Source: Algoriphagus sp. (GTDB lineage: Bacteria > Bacteroidota > Bacteroidia > Cytophagales > Cyclobacteriaceae). Taken from it: 64,000 nucleotides of DNA. The position numbers and the translations under genes were made by a program. The stretch is from the NCBI RefSeq assembly GCF_030694375.1, contig NZ_JAUXYL010000005.1, forward strand, positions 1 through 64,000, read 5' to 3'. The stretch's first letter is position 1. The number at the start of each line of letters is the position of its first letter. This document shows positions 26,799 to 36,393 of this stretch, piece by piece. Under the pieces are notes generated by a model. The model did not search any database. It worked only from the letters and a program-made list of their open reading frames with translations, and was not told the DNA's origin.

Positions 26799-29416
26799 CG
26801 AATTGAGAAATTATAAGTGACTGAAGGAATGATTGTGCCAATGACGGCCAGCCGGTAGGATTTGGGAATTCCCAACTCAGGAGTCGGCTGAAAAAACCAA
26901 GAAAAAGCGTTTCTCCTGGCATACACATTATAAAAGGAAAGGTTAAGCGAGCTTTTGTAATTACTGTTTCTCTTTTGGTAGAAATAATAGGTCATCCCCA
27001 AGTCCAATCGGTGGTAATCAGGGATACGAGCCTGATTTCGCTCTTGATAGTCTATCACAATATTTCCTCCAATATCATAAATCCCGCTTGGGAGCGTGAT
27101 CGGTCTACCTGTACGGAAATTGAAGGTCGCATTAAATGAAATTCTCCTGACTGGTTGCCATGAGCTAACGACCGTGAGATCATGCGGCTGATCCCAGTTA
27201 GCTGGAAAATAGCCTCCTTGGTTGACAGCTTCTCCAAATTCAGTTTCCACTTTTCGAAGCGACCTGCTGAACGTGTAGGAAATCCAGCCATTGAGTTTCC
27301 CGGAATTCTTTCGGACTAGCAGTTCTGATCCATAAGCATAGCCGGAGCCCATCACCAAGTCTGTCTCCAAGGCAGGGTTAAGGAATAATTGGGCACCATC
27401 CAAGTATTCCACGATGCGCGGCATATCCTTATAATACACTTCCAGTGAGGTCTCGATCTTATTTTGTTTGAGATTTTTGTAAATTCCTAGGGCATATTGC
27501 CAAGCTTCTTGCGGCTTGATGTAGGAATCACTGAGTTTCCACAGGTCAACTGGTGCTGAAGCAAAATTATTGGTCAGCAAATGAAGGTATTGGAGACTTC
27601 GATTCACTGAAGCCTTGACCGAGAAATCATCCGTGATCGCATACCGGATTGTTAACCGAGGCTCAAATCCTCCATAAGACTCGAATACCTCTCCTGCCCT
27701 ATAGGAAATTGTATCTACGATAGATCTGGTGTCTTTTGAAATTCCCGGTTGATATTGATAGACATCCTTTGCGCCCAAAGCAAAAAAGTGTGAATACCGC
27801 AACCCGATTTGACCTTGCAGTTTGTCTGATATTTTCCATGGTATTTGGATGTAAGCGGCACTTTCGACTCCCTGTTCATCCGGAATGGCAACCGGAATAA
27901 TCAAGGATTCCTTGGAGCGGGAATTGAGATCACCCATTCCCATTTGATAGGAATTGACCTGGAATCCAAACTGCAAGCCCTCAAGCTTTTCTCCCGACCA
28001 TTCAAATTGTTGCTGAATCCCAAGGAAATTAATGGATGATCCCAATTCAAAATCAAGAGGACTGGCTTCACCAAGTACTGTATAACGGTAGCCTGAATAG
28101 GTTAAATTAGTTTCGGCACCCAAATTTTCTCCCCAAAAGGATTTCCATTTCATGCTCGCTAGATTGGTCTGCCATGTGTACGCAGTATCTGCCCCAAATT
28201 TAAAATAATCAGAACTGATGTAGGCACTGATCACCAGGCTGTTGCGATCATTGATCCGATGATCTATTCGGAGATTTCCATCGGTAAAATTTGTAACACT
28301 CTCACTGATACCGGTGTTTGGGATCCGCTGCAAGATCCAGGTAGGATAAGCTGCACGGAACGTTCCCATTAGCTGGGTTTTATCATTGATTGGCCCATTT
28401 GCTCCCAATCGGCTGGATAGAAAACCAACGCCGCCTGTTAGATACCAATCTTGCATGTCTCCGGCTTTTGTCTTGATATCCAAAACTGAACTTAGTCTTC
28501 CTCCAAACTGAGCGGGAATATCTCCTTTATAAAGAGTGGCATCATTTACAGCATCCTGATTAAAAATGCCAAAAAACCCAAACATGTGGGAGGGATTAAA
28601 CACTGGTGCCCCATCCATTAAGATCAGATTTTGATCCACTCCACCACCCCTGACATTAAATCCTGATGCTCCTTCTCCTACGGTGGATACACCGGGAAGC
28701 AAGAGCATACTCCTAACCACATCCACTTCGCCCAGCAGGGGCGGCAGAAGCTTCAGTTCTTCCATAGGCATTCGGGTGGCGCCGGGCAGGGTACTCATCA
28801 CATTCGCATCTATGGCACGGTCTGTCACAGTGACCAAATCCAATTCGCTGATCGTCTCAAAAAGTATAACATCAAGGTCCTGATCCCGGTACACTTTAAG
28901 AATTTTTTGCTCGGTCTGCTTTCCCATTGAGCTAAAATATCCAATGTATGTCCCCTCGGGTACCTGAACAGAAAATTCTCCTTTTTCATTGGTAAGCGCT
29001 GCAAGTTCAAGTTGAGGAATAGAAAAAAGACCACCTGCAATGAAGGTTTTCATTTCATTGTCCCGAAGTTTTCCCTTGATTTCAAATATCGATGCTTTAG
29101 AAACTGAGGAAAGTTTATCTAACTTTTCAGAGTAGGTATCACGGAGCGAAGCAGGATAAATCACCACGTACTTATCCTGAAAAAGAAAAAAACTATAATC
29201 AGTCCCTTCTGTCAAAGAGAAAGGAAGCTTCCTGAGCTCCAAATCAGATGGAACATTTAGCCCAGAAATATCCTGGTCTAGAATCAAAATCCGCTGACCG
29301 GTCAGCCGAAAATAATTTTCCATTTGCTCTGCCAGCTTACTTTTCTCCAATATTTCCTGGGCGGCAGCAATGGAGAGCAATGCCATAAATGCCAAAAATG
29401 TAAAAAAAATCTTCAT
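26795..29416 (-). CDS. TonB-dependent outer-membrane receptor with carboxypeptidase-regulatory-like domain
   Basis: An 873 aa outer-membrane receptor importing an unknown ligand with energy from TonB. It has a signal peptide (MKIFFTFLAFMALLSIAAAQ), a region of about 80 residues that resembles a secretin/STN domain, and a carboxypeptidase-like beta domain (FIAGGLFSIPQLELAALTNE). A plug domain follows (VVRSMLLLPGVSTVGEGASG, then FNVRGGGVDQNLILMDGAPV), and the C-terminal barrel ends in aromatic residue pattern YNFSIR. I choose ATG 29416 because it gives a clean signal peptide; an ATG at 29506 would add 30 unrelated residues. This FecA-like architecture with DUF4249 is the non-SusCD type, so a siderophore, peptide or small molecule is as likely as a glycan. 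Confidence 0.88.
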   Translation of the reverse strand: MKIFFTFLAFMALLSIAAAQEILEKSKLAEQMENYFRLTGQRILILDQDISGLNVPSDLELRKLPFSLTEGTDYSFFLFQDKYVVIYPASLRDTYSEKLDKLSSVSKASIFEIKGKLRDNEMKTFIAGGLFSIPQLELAALTNEKGEFSVQVPEGTYIGYFSSMGKQTEQKILKVYRDQDLDVILFETISELDLVTVTDRAIDANVMSTLPGATRMPMEELKLLPPLLGEVDVVRSMLLLPGVSTVGEGASGFNVRGGGVDQNLILMDGAPVFNPSHMFGFFGIFNQDAVNDATLYKGDIPAQFGGRLSSVLDIKTKAGDMQDWYLTGGVGFLSSRLGANGPINDKTQLMGTFRAAYPTWILQRIPNTGISESVTNFTDGNLRIDHRINDRNSLVISAYISSDYFKFGADTAYTWQTNLASMKWKSFWGENLGAETNLTYSGYRYTVLGEASPLDFELGSSINFLGIQQQFEWSGEKLEGLQFGFQVNSYQMGMGDLNSRSKESLIIPVAIPDEQGVESAAYIQIPWKISDKLQGQIGLRYSHFFALGAKDVYQYQPGISKDTRSIVDTISYRAGEVFESYGGFEPRLTIRYAITDDFSVKASVNRSLQYLHLLTNNFASAPVDLWKLSDSYIKPQEAWQYALGIYKNLKQNKIETSLEVYYKDMPRIVEYLDGAQLFLNPALETDLVMGSGYAYGSELLVRKNSGKLNGWISYTFSRSLRKVETEFGEAVNQGGYFPANWDQPHDLTVVSSWQPVRRISFNATFNFRTGRPITLPSGIYDIGGNIVIDYQERNQARIPDYHRLDLGMTYYFYQKRNSNYKSSLNLSFYNVYARRNAFSWFFQPTPELGIPKSYRLAVIGTIIPSVTYNFSIR

Positions 29417-29744
29417 GTAATAGTTGGTCGTCTTCGTAAGCGTACTGAATCTATCAAAAGCAGTTTTACTTAGGGTATAGAAACTGGAGTATTGGTATTT
29501 AAACACTTCAAATGGTTACTCAATTCCTGATTATTTTTTTTTCAATCTTTAATGGGATGGTAATACAGAAACAGAATAAAGTTCCACTTCGCTACAAGTA
29601 CTTGAATAAAATTATCCATCAAGAATCCTTTTATTCCGGTGAAATCAAAAAAATGCGTTTAGAACCATTTTTTCAAAACGAAAATGAATTCTGACTTATT
29701 TAAAATTTTTCATTAACTTTTTTCACTGATTAAAATAAATCCAA

Positions 29745-32054
29745 ATGACTTCTCGCTATTTTGACTTTCGAATCATTTTATGGCTCCTCTTGGTGGGATT
29801 TTGGAGCTGTGGAAAGCAGCAAGTAGAGGAGCCTGATCTCTCTGCATCCGATCAAATCAGCTATAACTTTCACATCCGCCCTATACTGTCTGACAAATGC
29901 TTCGCCTGTCATGGGCCAGATGCGAATAAGCGGGAGGCAGACTTACGGTTGGACACCGAGGTTGGTGCTTTTACTGCACTTAAAGAAAGTCCGGGTAAGT
30001 TTGCCCTTGTAGCAGGAAATCTGGAAAAGTCCGAAGTCTACCACCGGATCAGCTCCACTGATCCCGGAGAAATGATGCCTCCTCCGGAATCCAATCTTTC
30101 GCTGAATGAAGAGGAAATTGAATTGATCAAGCGCTGGATCGAGCAAGGTGCCAAATACGAACCACACTGGGCTTTTTTGAGGGTAAAGAAGCCGGCAGTT
30201 CCTAAAGTCGACTGGGGAACCAACGAAATCGATGCATTTGCGTACCGGAAAATGCGTTCCAAAAAGCTAAAGCCCAATCCCGAAGCCAAACCTCAGGAAC
30301 TCATTAAACGGACCAGTTTGGATCTGACAGGACTACCGCCTAAGCCGGAGTTATTGGACAAATACGCAGATTTCACAGGTGTAAACACTTATGAAAAATT
30401 ACTGGATGAATTGCTTGCACAGCCTGCCTTCGGGGAAAAACTGGCTGTCCTTTGGCTGGATATTTCCCGCTATGCAGACAGCTACGGCTATCAGGATGAT
30501 GAAGTCAGGTCCCAATGGCCCTACCGCGATTGGGTTATTCATGCTTTTAATCAGAACCTTCCCTACGATCAATTCCTGACATGGCAACTTGCAGGTGACC
30601 TGCTTCCCAACGCCAATAAGGAACAGATTTTAGCCACAGCTTTCAACCGAAATCACAAGTACACCGAAGAGGGCGGTATCATCGAGGAAGAATACCGAAT
30701 CGAATATGTGCTGGACAAAACCAACACCTTCAGCAAAAGTATTCTCGGCATCACAATGGAGTGTGCTCAATGTCATGACCATAAGTATGATCCGTTTTCC
30801 CAAAAGGAATACTTCGAGCTTTTTGCCTTTTTCAACAATTCCAAAGAAAAAGGATTTGAAGGCGACATCAGCCGAACCAAGCCTGCAAAAACGCCCATCC
30901 TTTGGATCGAACGAGACGATCTGGATGGAATCATGAACTTCATCAACCACCCGGATACCACCAAACTCGTGGTATCCGTGATGGGTGAAAACGAGGAAAA
31001 ACGTACGACTTATATTCTTGATCGGGGAGTTTATGACGCCCCAACCATCCCGGTGGATGCCTCTACTCCGGCTTCCATTTTTGAATTTCCCGAAAATCTG
31101 GAGAAAAATCGGCTTGGCTTGGCCAAATGGACCACCAATCGCGAAAACCCACTGACCAGCCGGGTCTTTGTCAATCTGATCTGGCAGGAAATCTTCGGGA
31201 AAGGAATAGTTAAATCAGCCGGAGACTTCGGTATGCAGGGCGATCTGCCTACCCATCCCGAACTACTGGATTGGCTGGCAGCTGACTTTATGGAAAACGG
31301 CTGGGATATCAAGCGTCTGATTAAGCAGATCCTACTTTCGGCTACTTACCGACAGTCTGCAGTGATCACTAAGGATCACCTGATCATCGATCCCGACAAT
31401 CTCTATCTGGCAAGGGCACCCCGGTTGCGATTACCGGCAGAACATATCCAAGACTTGGTTTTGGCGAGCAGCGGACTCCTTCACGGAGAAATCGGAGGAC
31501 CAAGTGTCAAACCCTATCAGCCTTCCGGACTTTGGGAGGCGGCCACCTCCGGACGAGGTACGCTTGCGACCTACATACAGGATACCGGCAACAAGCTTTA
31601 CCGAAGGGGAATCTACAATTTCATTAAACTGACCGTACCTCCTCCCAAAGCAATCATCTTCGATTCAAGTAACCGGGATCGTTGCGAAATCGGCCGAAAC
31701 CGGACCAATACCCCACTTCAAGCCTTGGTGATGATGAACGATCCGATGGTATTGGAAGCAGCCCGGGTCTTGGCAACAAAGCTTTCGGAAGGCATTTCAG
31801 ATGAAGAAAAGGCGATTGAAGAAGCTTTCAAGCGGATAGTTTGCCGGGAAATGAAGTCCAAAGAAAAAGAGCTGCTCTTAGACTACTACCTAACTCAATT
31901 GAAGGACTTTCGGGAGAATCCCGAAAATGCAAAAAAGGCATTGGATATAGGTGAATATCCTATGAATGAAAAAGCGATCACACCCGAAAATGCCGCTTTG
32001 ATGCAGGTGATTGTGAGTTTGTATAATTTGGAAGAAACGATAACCAAAAGTTGA
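29745..32054 (+). CDS. Planctomycete-type cytochrome c / DUF1549 / DUF1553 lipoprotein
   Basis: A 769 aa lipoprotein (lipobox FWSCGK, Cys22) with three family domains in order. PSCyt1 carries a c-heme site CFACH (52-56). DUF1549 (PSCyt2) carries a second CAQCH site (340-344, followed by DHKYDP). DUF1553 (PSD1) makes up the C-terminal third (NPLTSRVFVNLIWQEIFG and RNRTNTPLQALVMMNDP). Such proteins are abundant in Planctomycetes and some Verrucomicrobia and Cytophagia, almost always next to a DUF1501 gene, as here. The reaction is unknown; two hemes and an exported location suggest an oxidative step on a polymer or sugar. The version here is compact, without the lectin-like insert seen in long homologues. 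The next gene starts 1 bp after the stop codon. Confidence 0.9.
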   Translation: MTSRYFDFRIILWLLLVGFWSCGKQQVEEPDLSASDQISYNFHIRPILSDKCFACHGPDANKREADLRLDTEVGAFTALKESPGKFALVAGNLEKSEVYHRISSTDPGEMMPPPESNLSLNEEEIELIKRWIEQGAKYEPHWAFLRVKKPAVPKVDWGTNEIDAFAYRKMRSKKLKPNPEAKPQELIKRTSLDLTGLPPKPELLDKYADFTGVNTYEKLLDELLAQPAFGEKLAVLWLDISRYADSYGYQDDEVRSQWPYRDWVIHAFNQNLPYDQFLTWQLAGDLLPNANKEQILATAFNRNHKYTEEGGIIEEEYRIEYVLDKTNTFSKSILGITMECAQCHDHKYDPFSQKEYFELFAFFNNSKEKGFEGDISRTKPAKTPILWIERDDLDGIMNFINHPDTTKLVVSVMGENEEKRTTYILDRGVYDAPTIPVDASTPASIFEFPENLEKNRLGLAKWTTNRENPLTSRVFVNLIWQEIFGKGIVKSAGDFGMQGDLPTHPELLDWLAADFMENGWDIKRLIKQILLSATYRQSAVITKDHLIIDPDNLYLARAPRLRLPAEHIQDLVLASSGLLHGEIGGPSVKPYQPSGLWEAATSGRGTLATYIQDTGNKLYRRGIYNFIKLTVPPPKAIIFDSSNRDRCEIGRNRTNTPLQALVMMNDPMVLEAARVLATKLSEGISDEEKAIEEAFKRIVCREMKSKEKELLLDYYLTQLKDFRENPENAKKALDIGEYPMNEKAITPENAALMQVIVSLYNLEETITKS

Positions 32055-32055
32055 G

Positions 32056-33510
32056 ATGGAAAAGGAAATATTAGAACAGGGACTCAACCACAACAGGCGA
32101 AAATTTCTATCGCGGCTAAGTTTGGGAATCGGAAGTGTTGCTTTGGGTTCGTTGTTGATTCCGGATTTATTCACCGGAAAGCAGGAAGCAGAGGACGGCT
32201 TGATGCGCGCACTTCCTCATTTTGCACCAAAGGCCAAGCGGATCATTTATCTTTTCCAAAATGGTGCTCCTTCTCAACTGGAAACTTTTGATTACAAACC
32301 GCTTTTGACCAAAAACTTTGGACAGGAACTCCCCGAGTCCATACGGATGGGGCAACGCTTGACCGGCATGACTGCAGGACAGAGTTCTTTTCCCCTGGTA
32401 GGTTCTTACTTCGGGTTTAATCAATATGGCGAAAGTCGGGCTTGGATTTCTTCCCTTTTTCCACACATCTCGAGTGTGGTGGATGATCTGTTGATTGTCA
32501 AATCCATGCATACCGAAGCCATAAATCACGATCCTGCACTGACTTTTTTCCAAACCGGCGCTCAAGTTGGAAACCGTCCCAGTATGGGGTCTTGGTTGAG
32601 CTATGGCCTGGGAAGTGAAAATGCAAACCTTCCGGCTTTCTGCGTGCTGTTGAGTCGTGGCAAAGGCAATGGGCAGGGCGTTTATTCCAAGCTTTGGTCC
32701 AATGGCTTTTTGGACGCGACCCATCAGGGAGTCCAGTTTTCCAATTCCGAAGATCCAGTGCTTTATCTCAAAGATCCGGATGGTATGAGTCGGGATCAGC
32801 GCCGAAAAATGATCGATCAGATCGCCGCGCTCAATGAGATGAACTATCAGGAATTCAACGATCCGCAGATCACCGCTAAAGTGCAGCAATACGAGATGGC
32901 TTACCGCATGCAAACTGCCGTGCCGGAGATCACCGATACCTCTAAAGAGCCGGACAGCGTGATCAAACTCTATGGCCCGGATTGCTTGGTTCCCGGCACT
33001 TACGCTGCAAATTGCCTTTTGGCAAGGAAACTCTCAGAGAATGGAGTCCGCTTCGTCCAGCTTTATCATCAGGGCTGGGATGCCCATGACAACCTGCCCA
33101 ATCAGATGATTGGGCAGGCTAAAGATGTGGACCAAGCCACAGCAGGATTGATTACCGACCTGAAACAACGCGGATTGTTGGACGAAACCCTGATCATCTG
33201 GGGTGGAGAATTTGGCCGAACCAATTATTGCCAAGGCAAGATCCAACCCGAAAACTACGGCCGGGATCACCATCCGAGGGCATTTTCCATCTTCATGGCA
33301 GGCGGTGGAGTAAAGTCCGGAATGGTCTATGGAGAGACAGACGACTTCGGCTACAACATCACCGAAAATCCGGTACATGTCCATGATTTTCAAGCAACAG
33401 TAATGCATCTGATGGGAATAGACCATGAAAAACTTACCTATAAACATCTTGGCAGACGCTACCGGCTCACCGATGTACACGGAAAAGTTGTAAAAGACCT
33501 GATCGCTTAA
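32056..33510 (+). CDS. DUF1501 family protein
   Basis: A 484 aa protein of the DUF1501 family, which belongs to the alkaline phosphatase/sulfatase superfamily. An N-terminal twin-arginine-like signal is visible (NRRKFLSRLSLGIGSVALGS). The conserved C-terminal metal-site region reads IIWGGEFGRTNYCQ and GRDHHPRAFSIFMAGGG, and ends with HLGRRYRLTDVHGKVV. DUF1501 proteins are encoded in tandem with PSCyt/PSD1 proteins and presumably work with them in the periplasm, but no reaction has been proved to my knowledge. The gene is 1 bp from the preceding cytochrome gene and 9 bp from the next. Confidence 0.92.
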   Translation: MEKEILEQGLNHNRRKFLSRLSLGIGSVALGSLLIPDLFTGKQEAEDGLMRALPHFAPKAKRIIYLFQNGAPSQLETFDYKPLLTKNFGQELPESIRMGQRLTGMTAGQSSFPLVGSYFGFNQYGESRAWISSLFPHISSVVDDLLIVKSMHTEAINHDPALTFFQTGAQVGNRPSMGSWLSYGLGSENANLPAFCVLLSRGKGNGQGVYSKLWSNGFLDATHQGVQFSNSEDPVLYLKDPDGMSRDQRRKMIDQIAALNEMNYQEFNDPQITAKVQQYEMAYRMQTAVPEITDTSKEPDSVIKLYGPDCLVPGTYAANCLLARKLSENGVRFVQLYHQGWDAHDNLPNQMIGQAKDVDQATAGLITDLKQRGLLDETLIIWGGEFGRTNYCQGKIQPENYGRDHHPRAFSIFMAGGGVKSGMVYGETDDFGYNITENPVHVHDFQATVMHLMGIDHEKLTYKHLGRRYRLTDVHGKVVKDLIA

Positions 33511-33519
33511 TTCCCATTT

Positions 33520-35637
33520 ATGCCTAAAGTTTCCCGGATTATTCCGATTCTTGAAAACCTCCTGTTCTTCTGGCTGGGATTGGCCTTGGTGCTGAGTTTG
33601 GCCGGAGATCGACTGGAAATCCCCGCCCTTCTGCAAGTATTGGGAAGAGCTCACCCGCTTATCCTTCACTTCCCGATTGTACTGCTGTTGATGGCGGTCG
33701 GCTTGCTTTGGCTTTCGGATCAACGGTTAAAAAATGCCGGTGCCCAAATTTTATTGGTTGGGGGAAATCTGACCGGAATCACAGTCGTGGCGGGATTGAT
33801 CCTTGCCACAGAAGACTACGATGGAGATGCGCTAGTTTGGCATCAATGGCTAGGACTCGCTTCCTTAACGCTTTCGGTTTTGATTTACTTTTTCAGGGAA
33901 AAGTCCGCCAATTTTCTTCGGATTTCCACAGGGACATTGGCTCTTGCAATAATTCTTACCGGTCATTTCGGGGCAAATCTGACCCATGGCGAAGATTTTC
34001 TTTTGGCTCCAATTCAGTCGAAGGAGACTGAATTTGTTGCGTTGGAAGATGCGGAGGTTTTTGAGCATTTGGTTCAGCCCATTTTGGAAGCGAAATGCAT
34101 CGCCTGTCACAAGGAAGGCAAAGTCAAAGGGGAACTTCGGATGGATCAGTTAGCCGGATTGCAAAAAGGTGGAAAAAACGGGCCTTTTGTTGTTCCGGGT
34201 GACATGGAAAAATCACTTTTGATTCAGCGGATCAATCTCCCAAAAGATGAAAAAGAACACATGCCTCCAAAGAATAAAACCCAACTGACCGATGAGGAAA
34301 TTGAGATACTAGAGGCCTGGGTGGCCGCAGGGAGTTCCTTTGATCAAAAGGTCTCCGAACTAAAATCCGAAGAACCGCTTTTCCAGCTCGCTTTAAACCG
34401 ATTCTCCAATCAGAAAACGTATAGCTTTGGCCCGGCTTCGGATTCAGATATCAAAAAGCTGAACAATTTCTTCCGAAAGGTAAATCCGGTATTTCCGGGA
34501 TCACCGGCATTGGAAGTCGCTTATTATGGAATTTCCACCTTTGATGCAGCCTCACTTCAAGACTTGAAAAAAGTGAACAAGCAGGTAGTGAGATTGAATC
34601 TAAATCGGATGCCACTTGCTACTGTTGATTTGAGTTTTCTGCGAAACTTCCCCAATTTGGAAGAGCTTCAGCTCAACTTCACCGGAGTCAAACCGGAGCA
34701 ACTTTCAAATCTGGAAGGCCTCGAAAATCTCCGAAACCTTGCGCTTTCAGGAAATGAATTTGGCTCATCCTCCGTCTCTGCACTCAGTAAACTAAAACAG
34801 GTAAGAAAGCTTTTTCTCTGGAATTCCGGATTGGATGAGAAAGCAAAGCAAGAGCTCAAAAAGGGTTTACCACAGGCCCAAATTGATTTTGGGTTCGATG
34901 GAAAAGGCGTTATCTACGCCCTAAATCCACCAAAAATCGAGTTTGAAAAGACCCTGTTTCAGGATTCCATGGAGCTGATACTATCCCACCCGATTAGTAC
35001 CGCTGAGATCCGGTATTCATTAGATGGATCCGAACCGGATAGCATTCAAAGTCCAATTTATTCCGGTCCAATCTGGCTCAAAAAAACAGCTCAGATACGT
35101 GCAAAAGCTTTTTCCACAGACTGGAAAGGCAGTGGAATCACCTCCAATTTAGTATTCAAAGAAGGAATAAAACCCCAATCCTACCAGCTCATCTTTGAGC
35201 CAAACCCACGTTACAAGGCCAAAGGAGCCACTTCGCTGTTTGATGGGATAAAAGGAAAAACCAATCACACCTCTGGGGATTGGCTGGGTTTTACAGACAC
35301 GACACTGGAGATTGAGATTTTTCTGGAAAAAAATTCCGCTCCGAAATACCTCAGCTTGAGTTTTCTACTTAATGAAGGAGCTTATATTTTCCCTCCGGAA
35401 TCGGTTGAGATCTGGACAGGTGGACAGGCGGGTTGGCAGAAAATCACCCAAACTCCAACCCAAGTCTCTTCAAAATTGGAAGAGGTGAGATTTGGTGTTT
35501 TAACTTATTCACTACCCGAAGTGTCCTTCGACAAACTTAAAGTCAGACTGAAACCAATCTCAAAACTGCCAGCTTGGCATCCCGGAGCAGGAGCAAAAGG
35601 GTGGGTGTTTGTGGATGAGATTTTGTTGAATTTATAA
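33520..35637 (+). CDS. Membrane-bound planctomycete-type cytochrome c fused to LRR and hexosaminidase-type C-terminal module
   Basis: A 705 aa multi-domain protein. Residues about 10-155 hold four or five membrane helices with a DUF2231-like HPLILHFPIVLLL motif. Residues 180-275 are a PSCyt1-type domain with one c-heme site CIACH (193-197). Residues about 350-450 show leucine-rich repeats (LRNFPNLEELQLNFTGV, LEGLENLRNLALSGN). Residues about 490-545 contain IRYSLDGSEPDS and IYSGPI, the chitobiase/hexosaminidase C-terminal motif. The last 150 residues resemble the discoidin-like end of GH20 enzymes (LFDGIKGKTN, GDWLGF). It could anchor the heme chain of the operon in the inner membrane and bind amino-sugar glycans. 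It ends 15 bp before the SIS gene. Confidence 0.85.
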   Translation: MPKVSRIIPILENLLFFWLGLALVLSLAGDRLEIPALLQVLGRAHPLILHFPIVLLLMAVGLLWLSDQRLKNAGAQILLVGGNLTGITVVAGLILATEDYDGDALVWHQWLGLASLTLSVLIYFFREKSANFLRISTGTLALAIILTGHFGANLTHGEDFLLAPIQSKETEFVALEDAEVFEHLVQPILEAKCIACHKEGKVKGELRMDQLAGLQKGGKNGPFVVPGDMEKSLLIQRINLPKDEKEHMPPKNKTQLTDEEIEILEAWVAAGSSFDQKVSELKSEEPLFQLALNRFSNQKTYSFGPASDSDIKKLNNFFRKVNPVFPGSPALEVAYYGISTFDAASLQDLKKVNKQVVRLNLNRMPLATVDLSFLRNFPNLEELQLNFTGVKPEQLSNLEGLENLRNLALSGNEFGSSSVSALSKLKQVRKLFLWNSGLDEKAKQELKKGLPQAQIDFGFDGKGVIYALNPPKIEFEKTLFQDSMELILSHPISTAEIRYSLDGSEPDSIQSPIYSGPIWLKKTAQIRAKAFSTDWKGSGITSNLVFKEGIKPQSYQLIFEPNPRYKAKGATSLFDGIKGKTNHTSGDWLGFTDTTLEIEIFLEKNSAPKYLSLSFLLNEGAYIFPPESVEIWTGGQAGWQKITQTPTQVSSKLEEVRFGVLTYSLPEVSFDKLKVRLKPISKLPAWHPGAGAKGWVFVDEILLNL

Positions 35638-35652
35638 TCCCCTAACCCTACT

Positions 35653-36393
35653 ATGAGCCAAAGTCCATCCAAGCAATATCAAGATGTGGTATTCGAAAAA
35701 CTCCGACACGCTTTCCGTCAGGAAAAAGAAATTTATACAGCCGCAAAATGGATTGCTGAATCCATTGCCAGTGAAGGTTGGATATATACCAGTGGAACGG
35801 GACATTCCCACATGCTTGCCGAAGAGATCTTCTATCGTGCAGGGGGCTTTGCGAGAGTGATTCCAATCCTCGACCCGGATTTAATGCTTCACAAGGATGC
35901 ATCAGGAAGTACCGAGGTGGAACGAAGAGAGGGCTACGCTGAAAAACTTTTCAAGTCCTATTCCTTAACAAACAAGGACGTTTTCATCATTTCTTCCAAC
36001 TCAGGAAGAAATTCGGTCAGTATTGAAATGGCTCAATTAGCGCAAAAAAAAGGTGCAAAAGTTATCGCACTTACAAATCATGCACACAGCAAAGCAGTGG
36101 ATTCCAGGCATTCATCGGGTCTTAAGCTGTTTCAAGTAAGCGATATTTTCTTGGACACCTGCGGTGTAGTTGGCGACGCTTCGATCAAATTGGAAGGTTT
36201 GGAATCAAAAGTCGGAGCGACTTCTACCGTTGTTGGTGCGGCATTGCTCAATGCCATCATGGTACAGGCGACTGCCATTCTTTTGGAAAATGGAACTGTG
36301 CCTGAAATTTTCAACAGTTCTAATTCAGATAATGGCGAGGCTTACAATGATTCCCTCATCGCCAAATACAAATCGCAGGTTAAAATCCTTTAA
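35653..36393 (+). CDS. SIS-domain sugar-phosphate isomerase-like protein (UPF0309 type)
   Basis: A 246 aa cytoplasmic protein with a single SIS domain. The phosphosugar-binding elements are YTSGTGHSHMLAEEIFYRAGG and IISSNSGRNSVSIEMA, with a C-terminal KVGATSTVVGAALLNAIM stretch. These match the UPF0309 family, related to GlmS isomerase halves and to MurNAc-6-phosphate etherase. It is the fourth gene of the heme/DUF1501 operon and overlaps the 3' end of the convergent GH20 gene by 4 bp. A role in handling an amino-sugar phosphate released by that system is reasonable but inferred. Confidence 0.86.
   Translation: MSQSPSKQYQDVVFEKLRHAFRQEKEIYTAAKWIAESIASEGWIYTSGTGHSHMLAEEIFYRAGGFARVIPILDPDLMLHKDASGSTEVERREGYAEKLFKSYSLTNKDVFIISSNSGRNSVSIEMAQLAQKKGAKVIALTNHAHSKAVDSRHSSGLKLFQVSDIFLDTCGVVGDASIKLEGLESKVGATSTVVGAALLNAIMVQATAILLENGTVPEIFNSSNSDNGEAYNDSLIAKYKSQVKIL

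Noticed and set aside
29512..29694. A 60-codon plus-strand frame between the TonB receptor and the heme operon
   Set aside because: AT-rich, basic, no recognisable signal or domain, and placed in the divergent promoter region.
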